Shown here: one piece after another, positions 1 through 5,327 of the stretch | Layout of the letters: every line of letters starts with the position of its first letter | Numbering within the stretch: position 1 is the first letter of the stretch | From: an uncultured Eubacterium sp. | GTDB lineage: Bacteria; Bacillota; Clostridia; Lachnospirales; CAG-274 | Direction of reading: 5' to 3' | Length of the DNA: 9,642 bases | Assembly (NCBI GenBank): GCA_900543365.1 | Contig: UQRG01000046.1 | Coordinates: 1 to 9,642 of the forward strand | The notes under the pieces: model-generated | What the model was told of the DNA's origin: nothing | What the model saw: the letters and a program-made list of their open reading frames with translations, nothing else | Database searches by the model: none | Position numbers and translations under genes: made by a program

Positions 1-24
1 AACAAAAAAAGAAGTATAAAACAG

Positions 25-79
25 TTCCTTATGAGGTGTCCCATTAAATTTTAACTTTAAGGGGGCACCTCATAAGGAA
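25..79. repeat. long near-perfect palindrome (stem-loop) downstream of mntP
   Basis: The arms at 25-48 and 56-79 pair over 24 positions around a 7-nt loop (TTTTAAC), with one G:T-type pair and one mismatch. In RNA this would be a very stable hairpin. It lies about 45 bp beyond the mntP stop. On the minus strand it is followed by a moderately T-rich stretch (GTTTTATACTTC), so it could act as the terminator of the DUF815-mntP transcript. Each arm also carries TGAGGTG followed by a C-rich stretch, and the minus-strand reading continues into AAAGTTA. That resembles terminal inverted repeats of IS3-family (IS150-group) elements, so it may instead be a collapsed IS or MITE-like palindrome. The hairpin itself is directly visible; its role is inference. 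Confidence 0.6.
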
Positions 80-122
80 AATAACAAATACTCTTTATAA
101 ATATAATTAATAAATTATAATA

Positions 123-695
123 TTAGCTAAAAAATAAATGTTCAATTAAAATTTTTAAACCAATAATAACAAGCAAAAAGCCACCAACTCTTTCAGCATA
201 AGACTGAAAAACACCACTAATTTTCTTGCCTAGCATTACACCAACATAAGAAATGACAAATGCAACCACACCAATAACTGTACAAGAAAACCAAATATTT
301 CCACTGTCAACAAAGGCAAAAGTTACACCAACAGCTAAAGCATCAATACTTGTAGCAATTGCCAATATTGTAAGATTTTTAAAAGACATAATATTGTCTT
401 GAGTATTTTTTTCATCTTCTTCATTAGCAAAACTTTCTTTTATCATATTACCACCTATAAAGGAAAGTAAAATAAAAGCAATCCAATGGTCAAAAGCTGT
501 AATATATTTACTAAAACTACTAGCTAAAAAGTACCCTATAAGAGGCATAATAAACTGGAAGAATCCAAAAAAAGCACCAAATGTAACTGCGTGTTTAACT
601 TTAATTTTTGGTAACATAAGACCGTTTGATACTGATACAGCAAAAGCATCCATTGCCAAACTAATAGCAATTGCAAAAAGCTCTAAACCCCCCAT
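123..695 (-). CDS. mntP: manganese efflux pump MntP
   Basis: This is a 190-residue integral membrane protein of the MntP (DUF204) family, which exports Mn2+ across the cytoplasmic membrane. About six hydrophobic segments are visible (roughly residues 5-25, 36-58, 66-86, 106-128, 132-155 and 168-188), with a charged loop near 88-103. The family's two acidic signature motifs are present: SLAMDAFAVS with Asp16 and ATSIDALAVG with Asp118. These are the same positions as the functionally important aspartates of the 188-residue E. coli protein. I chose the start at 695 because GGAGGA (704-709) lies 8 nt upstream. An in-frame ATG at 761 would add 22 non-family residues and overlap the preceding gene. 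The gene begins 4 bp after the DUF815 stop, so the two are probably cotranscribed and translationally coupled. No yybP-ykoY riboswitch can fit directly upstream. Confidence 0.95.
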   Translation of the reverse strand: MGGLELFAIAISLAMDAFAVSVSNGLMLPKIKVKHAVTFGAFFGFFQFIMPLIGYFLASSFSKYITAFDHWIAFILLSFIGGNMIKESFANEEDEKNTQDNIMSFKNLTILAIATSIDALAVGVTFAFVDSGNIWFSCTVIGVVAFVISYVGVMLGKKISGVFQSYAERVGGFLLVIIGLKILIEHLFFS

Positions 696-699
696 TAAA

Positions 700-2007
700 T
701 TACTCCTCCAACCCAGATATGTAATTAATAAATTGTTGTGCTGTTCTACCAGAAATTCCACCGTGACTTAATTCCCACTTATTTGCTTCCTTACATAATT
801 CATCGTCTGACATCTTAATACCAACCTTGCGAGCTAAGCCAATAACGATACCAAAGTACTCCTTCTGGCTAGGCTTAGAGTAATTAATTGTAACACCAAA
901 TCTCTTAACAAGTGAAAGTTTTTCTTCCAGTGTATCTGACCTGTGCATACCATTATCACTTTCAATATCATTTCTGTCACTCCAGTTTTCCTTAATAAGA
1001 TGTCTTCTATTGGATGTGGCATAAATAAGTATATTATCAGGCTTAGTTTCAACACCACCTTCTATAACAGCTTTTAAAAACTTATATTCAATTTCAAATT
1101 CTTCAAAAGACAAGTCGTCCATATAAATAATAAATTTATAATTTCTATTTTTAATTTGAGCAATAATATTAGACAAATCCTTAAACTGATGTTTATAAAT
1201 TTCAATCATTCTAAGACCTTGACTATAGAATTCATTAACAATAGCCTTGATACTTGTAGACTTACCTGTACCACTATCACCAAAAAGAAGTACATTGTTG
1301 GCCTTTTTACCTTCAACAAAAGCCTTAGTATTATCAACCAGTTTCTTCTTCTGAATTTCATAGCCAATAAGGTCATCAAGCATAACCTTATCCATATTGT
1401 TAATTGGGTGAAGTGTAACATAGCTTTCTGTAGATGATGCAATTCTAAATGCCTTGTTAAGACCAAACATACCCACACCATAATCCTTATAAAATCCTGT
1501 TACAGCATCAAAAAAGTCATTTTCATCGTTTGCCTTTTCAAGTTTTTCACTAAGCATTTGCACCTTTTCACTTACATTTTTATTATACATAAGCTCTTTT
1601 TTACCAATAGCCTTGTAGTTTGAAATTCTACTAAAGCAATCAATACCTAAAGCATCTTCAATTTCAGAAAAATCATAATTAAAAAGTTCTAAATATGCTT
1701 TAAAGTCATTTTTAGCAAAATAATTTACACTACCATCATTAGCACCTGTTTTTTCACAAGTAATACTAAAAGGATTTTCATTAGTAATAAGTAAAAATGT
1801 AAGGTAGTTGTGCCACAAATTTTTATCAAATCCATAATCAGTAGCAATCTCAAGTATTCTCTTTATTTGAGTATAAATTCTAACTGTTAGTTCATCTTCT
1901 GATTGTGTTTTGTCGTGGTAATTTTTGAAAATATCGCCAAGCTCCATAAGTATTGAATCCTTTGGCATATCTCCATATATTAAAAGTCTTGATATTATAT
2001 GATTCAT
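700..2007 (-). CDS. DUF815-family AAA+ ATPase
   Basis: This 435-residue protein matches the DUF815 (PF05673) group of AAA+ ATPases, widespread in Clostridia and other bacteria and of unestablished function. The N-terminal 200 residues are helical-looking and not recognisable to me. The ATPase core follows: Walker A GDSGTGKS (243-250), Walker B IIYMDDLSFE (293-302), a sensor-1-like YATSNRRHL with Asn333, and a C-terminal SGRTAQQFI with Arg421 in a sensor-2-like position. The length is normal for the clostridial members, and no signal peptide or membrane segment is visible. The start is supported by GGAGG 7 nt upstream of the ATG. It has its own strong promoter (2036-2064) and runs directly into mntP. 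The family assignment is confident; any link to metal homeostasis is only inferred from position. Confidence 0.9.
   Translation of the reverse strand: MNHIISRLLIYGDMPKDSILMELGDIFKNYHDKTQSEDELTVRIYTQIKRILEIATDYGFDKNLWHNYLTFLLITNENPFSITCEKTGANDGSVNYFAKNDFKAYLELFNYDFSEIEDALGIDCFSRISNYKAIGKKELMYNKNVSEKVQMLSEKLEKANDENDFFDAVTGFYKDYGVGMFGLNKAFRIASSTESYVTLHPINNMDKVMLDDLIGYEIQKKKLVDNTKAFVEGKKANNVLLFGDSGTGKSTSIKAIVNEFYSQGLRMIEIYKHQFKDLSNIIAQIKNRNYKFIIYMDDLSFEEFEIEYKFLKAVIEGGVETKPDNILIYATSNRRHLIKENWSDRNDIESDNGMHRSDTLEEKLSLVKRFGVTINYSKPSQKEYFGIVIGLARKVGIKMSDDELCKEANKWELSHGGISGRTAQQFINYISGLEE
704..709 (-). promoter_or_regulatory. ribosome binding site fixing the mntP start
   Basis: GGAGGA on the minus strand ends 8 nt before the ATG at 695. 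It lies inside the last codons of the upstream DUF815 gene (the Glu-Glu-stop end), which supports translational coupling and rules against the longer start at 761. Confidence 0.8.
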
Positions 2008-2035
2008 AATATAACCTCCAATCGTTATTACTACA

Positions 2036-2064
2036 ATAATAATACCCTATCCTTAATTTGTCAA
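2036..2064 (-). promoter_or_regulatory. sigma-A-type promoter for the DUF815-mntP unit
   Basis: On the minus strand TTGACA (2059-2064, perfect -35) is separated by 17 bp from TATTAT (2036-2041, five of six consensus -10 bases). Transcription would start near 2029, leaving a leader of about 22 nt that contains the GGAGG of the DUF815 gene. It occupies the 75-bp gap after ynbB. I see no clear terminator in that gap, so read-through from miaA-ynbB may add to expression. Confidence 0.75.
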
Positions 2065-2082
2065 CTTGTTTACATAATTGTT

Positions 2083-3366
2083 TTATAAATTAATAAGACC
2101 TCTCTTATACATTTGGTCAACAGCAATAATTACACCTATTTTACCATGAAACCAAGTTAAGCCACCCTGCATATATACAGTATAAGGTTCCTTCATTGGA
2201 GCATCAGCACTAAGCTCTATTGATGAACCTTGAACAAAAGCTCCAGCTGCCATTATTACTTGAGAATCATAGCCCGGCATATCCCAAGGCTCCGGCTTAA
2301 CATAACTATCAACTGCTGCCCCTGCTTGTATACCTTGACAATAGGCAATAACATTTTCTGGTGTTTTCATTTGAATAGCTTCAACAATATCAGGTCTGTC
2401 TTCATTAACCTTTGGCATACATTCAAAGCCAAGCTTTTCAAATATTGCCGCCGAAAAAATAGCAGTCTTTAAACTGGCATTAACAACATTTGGAGCAAGA
2501 AAAAGGCCTTGAATAAGACTAGTTGTAATACCTAAGCTAGGTCCAACTTCCTTACCCATACCTGGAGCAGTAAGTCTAAATGCAGCGTTTTCAACACATT
2601 CCTTTGTACCTACTATGTAACCGCCTACAGGAGCAAGTCCGCCACCAGGATTTTTGATTAATGAGCCAACTATCATATCAGCACCAACATCTGTAGGTTC
2701 AAGTTCACTAACAAATTCACAATAACAATTGTCTACCATACAAATCGCATCTGGCTTAACTGATTTAACAATATCAATTATTTTTTTAACAGTTTCTATA
2801 GTTAAACTAGGTCTGTATTCATAACCTTTTGAACGCTGAATTTCAACAATTTTTGTTTTAGGTGTAATCATTGATGGAATATTATCAAAGTCAACTGTAC
2901 CATTAGAAAGTAAAGGAAGTTCTTTATAAATAATACCATTATCAACTAAAGATCCTTTAACTTTTCTTTTAGAACCAATAACACCTTCAAGAGTATCATA
3001 AGGAGATCCAGCAACACATAAAAGTTCATCGCCATATTTTAAATTACCAGCTAACGCTATAGTTAAAGCATGAGTACCCGATATAATTTGAGCTCGAACA
3101 AGTGCAGCTTCTGCATTAAATACATCAGCATAAATATCCTCAAGCTTATCTCTGCCAATATCGTTATAACCATAACCAGTTGTACCATTAAATGCAGTAT
3201 CACTTAAATGATTTTTCTGCATTGCTCTTAATACTTTGTATTGGTTAAGCTCTGATATTTTATCTATATCAGCAAATTTATCTTCAATACTTTTTTCAGC
3301 TTTAAGACAAAAATCAAGTACTCTTTCATCAATTCCAAACTCTTCTAAAATATATTCTTTTAACAT
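2083..3366 (-). CDS. ynbB: methionine gamma-lyase family PLP-dependent protein (YnbB)
   Basis: This 427-residue protein belongs to the YnbB / 'aluminium resistance protein' family (PF06838), fold-type I PLP enzymes related to cystathionine and methionine gamma-lyases. The substrate is not established for most members. The N-terminal half carries the TTGYGYNDIGRDKLE segment (about 62-76) and the SGTHA cofactor-region motif (96-100). VDNCYCEF (211-218) supplies the PLP-pyridine Asp212. SLIKNPGGGLAPVGGY contains Lys238, the expected Schiff-base lysine. Residue 216 is Cys where I remember Gly in the family motif, a minor variation. The length is normal and the protein appears cytosolic. It starts 4 bp past the last base of the miaA stop region (a 1-bp gap), with AAGGAG (3374-3379) inside the miaA 3' end, indicating an operon and translational coupling. 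Linkage of miaA and ynbB is a known Firmicutes arrangement. Confidence 0.93.
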   Translation of the reverse strand: MLKEYILEEFGIDERVLDFCLKAEKSIEDKFADIDKISELNQYKVLRAMQKNHLSDTAFNGTTGYGYNDIGRDKLEDIYADVFNAEAALVRAQIISGTHALTIALAGNLKYGDELLCVAGSPYDTLEGVIGSKRKVKGSLVDNGIIYKELPLLSNGTVDFDNIPSMITPKTKIVEIQRSKGYEYRPSLTIETVKKIIDIVKSVKPDAICMVDNCYCEFVSELEPTDVGADMIVGSLIKNPGGGLAPVGGYIVGTKECVENAAFRLTAPGMGKEVGPSLGITTSLIQGLFLAPNVVNASLKTAIFSAAIFEKLGFECMPKVNEDRPDIVEAIQMKTPENVIAYCQGIQAGAAVDSYVKPEPWDMPGYDSQVIMAAGAFVQGSSIELSADAPMKEPYTVYMQGGLTWFHGKIGVIIAVDQMYKRGLINL

Positions 3367-3367
3367 T

Positions 3368-4300
3368 TTAATTCTCCTTATTTATTTTATAAGCAATATA
3401 TTGTGCAACCTCTTTTGGACTATTAAATTCAAGCATATCAACCCATTCCCCATTGCTTTGATGTTTAAACCAAGTAAGTTGTCGTCTTGCAAAATGTCTT
3501 GTATCTCTTTTAAGAATATAAATAGCTTCTTCAAGGGAATATTCACCCTTTAAGTAACCTATAATTTCCTTATAACCTAAGCCTTTCATAGATACAAGAT
3601 TGGTTGGATATTTTTCAATTAATGATTTAACTTCATTAACAAGTCCCATTTCAATCATAATATCAATTCTTTTTTCAATACGACGATAAAGGACTTCTCT
3701 ATCCATATTTAATATGAAGTTTTTAACATTATAAGCAGGCTCCCTAAGTTTTTCCCTTGCGTTGTAATCAGAAAACTTCTCGCCAGTATCTTTACAATAC
3801 TCTATTGCTCTTATGACTCTTTTAAGATTGTTAGGATGGACAGTTTTTGCATATTCTGGATCAAGGACTTTCAAAATATTATGAACATAATCATTACCCT
3901 TTTCTTCTGCCCTTTTTTCAAGTTCTAAACGCATTTTATCGTCTTTTTCACCTGGGGTAAAGTCGTTATCATATATTAAACCATTTACATAAAAACCTGT
4001 ACCACCTACAAGAATAGGCATTTTATGTTTTGCATATATTTCAGCCATAGCTTCTTTGGCCATTTTTTGAAATACAGCTATTGAAAATTCTTCATCAGGC
4101 ATAAGTATATCAATTAAATAGTGCTTAATACCCTGCATTTCATCATTAGTTATTTTAGCAGTACCAATATCCATACATTTGTAAACCTGCATTGAATCAG
4201 CTGATATAATTTCACCATCAATAATTTTAGCAAGTTCTACAGATACAGCAGTTTTACCACAAGCAGTTGGACCAGAAATTGTTATTAAAGGGAATTTCAT
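3368..4300 (-). CDS. miaA: tRNA dimethylallyltransferase MiaA
   Basis: This 310-residue cytosolic enzyme transfers a dimethylallyl group to N6 of adenosine-37 in tRNAs reading UNN codons, the first step toward ms2i6A. The P-loop GPTACGKT (10-17) is at the N-terminus, followed by the ISADSMQVY motif (about 32-40) with the catalytic Asp35, the GIKHYLID segment (57-64), GGTGFY (99-104) and a C-terminal QLTWFK. All are typical of MiaA, and the length is normal. The P-loop has Cys14 where Ser, Val or Gly is more usual. I placed the start at the ATG at 4298-4300, six nt after GAGGTG. The GTG at 4307-4309 lies inside that ribosome binding site. It heads an operon with ynbB. mutL, a common upstream partner, is absent here; a decayed integrase region lies upstream instead. 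Confidence 0.96.
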   Translation of the reverse strand: MKFPLITISGPTACGKTAVSVELAKIIDGEIISADSMQVYKCMDIGTAKITNDEMQGIKHYLIDILMPDEEFSIAVFQKMAKEAMAEIYAKHKMPILVGGTGFYVNGLIYDNDFTPGEKDDKMRLELEKRAEEKGNDYVHNILKVLDPEYAKTVHPNNLKRVIRAIEYCKDTGEKFSDYNAREKLREPAYNVKNFILNMDREVLYRRIEKRIDIMIEMGLVNEVKSLIEKYPTNLVSMKGLGYKEIIGYLKGEYSLEEAIYILKRDTRHFARRQLTWFKHQSNGEWVDMLEFNSPKEVAQYIAYKINKEN

Positions 4301-4306
4301 ATTATA

Positions 4307-4312
4307 CACCTC
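4307..4312 (-). promoter_or_regulatory. ribosome binding site fixing the miaA start
   Basis: GAGGTG on the minus strand sits 6 nt before ATG 4300. The possible upstream GTG start (4307-4309) is part of this Shine-Dalgarno sequence and so is unlikely to be used. Confidence 0.75.
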
Positions 4313-4325
4313 ATTTCAAATGAAT

Positions 4326-4354
4326 ATTATACACATTATTATAAAATTTGTAAA
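4326..4354 (-). promoter_or_regulatory. sigma-A-type promoter for miaA-ynbB
   Basis: On the minus strand TTTACA (4349-4354, five of six -35 bases) is followed after 17 bp by a perfect TATAAT (4326-4331). The predicted transcript would start near 4319, about 20 nt before the miaA ATG, leaving just room for the ribosome binding site. No attenuator or riboswitch fits in that leader. Confidence 0.75.
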
Positions 4355-4450
4355 TAATTTTTAATGTTTATATTCTAAGAGATTTAAAATTCTTATTAAC
4401 CCTAGAATATATGTCTCATTTTCTCAAAAATAATATATTTTACAATACCA

Positions 4451-4469
4451 TTGATACCAATTTTATTCC
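4451..4469 (+). repeat. direct repeat copy A flanking the integrase remnant
   Basis: TTGATACCAATTTTATTCC recurs with 17 of 19 bases identical at 4729-4747, the first 12 being identical. The two copies bracket the tyrosine-recombinase fragment at 4516-4640. They may be vestigial attachment-site or duplicated gene-end sequences. On the minus strand both can be read as Gly-Ile-(Lys/Glu)-Leu-Val-Ser, so duplication of a coding end is an alternative. Confidence 0.45.
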
Positions 4470-4515
4470 AAATTAATTTAAAAAATTTTATTATAGTAGA
4501 TAACCTTTTTTTATC

Positions 4516-4640
4516 TTAGGCTTGGCATTTTTCCTTGTAAGGTGTTGATAGCATTATGTCATTACTGCTGATGCTTTTAATGAAACATTTTCTTAGAAAC
4601 ACCTTGTCATAAATGTATGCCTTAAACTATGAGGAGTAAT
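4516..4640 (-). pseudogene. tyrosine recombinase (integrase) C-terminal remnant
   Basis: Read on the minus strand, 4596-4640 encodes ITPHSLRHTFMTRCF. This is the conserved box II of phage- and transposon-type tyrosine recombinases, HxLRHTxxT, containing the catalytic His and Arg. It is preceded immediately by a stop (4641-4643) and followed by another (4593-4595). Beyond it the same frame gives ENVSLKA. Another frame then gives SNDIMLSTPYKEKCQA, ending at a stop at 4516-4518, which resembles the GHSDIxxTxxTY end of these enzymes. The catalytic Tyr would lie near that TPY. At least one frameshift and two stops separate the pieces, and the N-terminal and core regions are gone. The match rests on motif recognition over about 40 codons. 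It is clearly non-functional. Confidence 0.7.
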
Positions 4641-4728
4641 TTATAGAAATTCAGTATTTATTTTTTATATTTGTTAATCAATCTTAAAAAAAGTAGTGAT
4701 AAACAACTTATGTCTACAAGTTGATTTT

Positions 4729-4747
4729 TTGATACCAATTCTATACC
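4729..4747 (+). repeat. direct repeat copy B flanking the integrase remnant
   Basis: TTGATACCAATTCTATACC is the partner of the sequence at 4451-4469 (17 of 19 identical, 278 bp apart, same orientation). It lies on the upstream side of the integrase fragment as read on the minus strand. Confidence 0.45.
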
Positions 4748-4939
4748 GAAATATGACAAAATCCGATAAAATTTACATTTCTTATATTCTTTTTTGATAT
4801 TATTTTCTTAAAAAACGGCTATTTTGCTAGAGTTAAGAGCATTTTAAATTTTTCCTTGAATATCCTAATTTATATTTAAACTAATTGCGTATACTAAATA
4901 TTGAGGAAATTAAATTAATAACTCAAGGAGGAAAAAATT

Positions 4940-5287
4940 ATGTTAAAAAAACTTTCATTCCTCGCCCTTGTTTGTTTATCATTGACTTTCGTTGGCTGTG
5001 GTGCTGATGGAAATAATACAGACAATACTAGCACCACAAACACTGGTACCGACACAACAGATAACAACAACGGCACTGACAATAACACAAATGATAATAC
5101 TGGTAACACTACAGATAACAACGGTGTTAGTGGTGAAATCGGCAACGCAGTTGAAGACTTAGGCAATGGTGTTAGTAATGCAGTTGAGGACATTGGTAAT
5201 GCTGGCAATGATGTATTAAACGGTACTAATAACAATACCAATGGCACTAATGGTAATAATGGTAATAACGCAACTACAGCACAGTAA
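4940..5287 (+). CDS. small Asn/Thr/Gly/Asp-rich predicted lipoprotein
   Basis: This 115-residue protein of unknown function has a classic signal sequence: Lys3-Lys4, a hydrophobic run of about residues 5-18, then a lipobox-like FVGC with Cys20 as the likely lipidation site. Phe at -3 is less usual than Leu. Residues 21-62 are a low-complexity Asn/Thr/Asp/Gly tract and look disordered. Residues 65-95 contain two copies of NAVED(L/I)GN (69-76 and 80-87), an 11-residue period that could form a short amphipathic helix. The tail (96-115) is again Asn/Gly/Thr-rich. AAGGAGG (4925-4931) lies 8 nt before the ATG. The protein would be anchored on the outer face of the membrane. It is monocistronic, with its own terminator, and convergent with uvrC. 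The repeats exist at DNA level too and may expand or contract by slippage. An antisense reading frame across it is a shadow. Confidence 0.82.
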   Translation: MLKKLSFLALVCLSLTFVGCGADGNNTDNTSTTNTGTDTTDNNNGTDNNTNDNTGNTTDNNGVSGEIGNAVEDLGNGVSNAVEDIGNAGNDVLNGTNNNTNGTNGNNGNNATTAQ

Positions 5288-5294
5288 TTTTTCT

Positions 5295-5327
5295 AGGCAG
5301 AACTTACATTCTGCCTTTTATTTTATT
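5295..5327 (+). terminator. stem-loop terminator after the lipoprotein gene
   Basis: AGGCAGAA (5295-5302) and TTCTGCCT (5309-5316) form a perfect 8-bp stem with a 6-nt loop, followed on the plus strand by TTTATTTTATT. It begins 8 bp after the lipoprotein stop. It abuts the uvrC stop (5318-5320), so the hairpin may also help end uvrC transcripts. In that direction the tail is AGAAAAAT rather than a T-run, making it a poor intrinsic terminator for uvrC. Confidence 0.85.

Larger units (their letters stand above)
4355..4939. other. noncoding scar region between miaA and the lipoprotein gene
   Basis: This stretch of nearly 600 bp is very AT-rich and has no intact gene on either strand. Besides the integrase fragment and its flanking direct repeats, it contains a weak stem-loop at 4704-4723 (CAACTT/AAGTTG) followed on the plus strand by six T residues, with no visible gene that it would terminate. 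A TATACT hexamer at 4890-4895 could be the -10 of the lipoprotein gene. No good -35 is seen at the usual distance. Confidence 0.55.

Noticed and set aside
696..761. Longer mntP start at 761 (22 extra residues)
   Set aside because: The extension overlaps the DUF815 gene, adds residues foreign to the family and lacks the well-placed GGAGGA that precedes the ATG at 695. With the 695 start, Asp16 and Asp118 also fall on the family's positions.
1156..1437. Plus-strand reading frames inside the DUF815, ynbB and uvrC genes
   Set aside because: They are shadows of well-supported minus-strand genes, with no ribosome binding sites or recognisable domains.
4301..4309. GTG start for miaA at 4307-4309
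   Set aside because: The GTG is part of the Shine-Dalgarno sequence GAGGTG that serves the ATG at 4298-4300.
4704..4730. Possible intrinsic terminator (6-bp stem followed by six T)
   Set aside because: The stem is short and AT-rich, the loop is 8 nt, and no plus-strand gene lies upstream for it to terminate.
4915..5247. 110-residue Leu/Pro/Ser/Val-rich reading frame antisense to the lipoprotein gene
   Set aside because: Its composition is the mirror of the Asn/Thr/Gly repeats on the other strand, it lacks a good ribosome binding site, and the plus-strand gene has a signal peptide, lipobox, ribosome binding site and terminator.
4972..5280. CRISPR-like or tandem repeat array in the lipoprotein gene
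   Set aside because: The repeats are short, imperfect and in frame with codon-level repetition of Asn/Thr/Gly/Asp. There are no regular repeat-spacer units.
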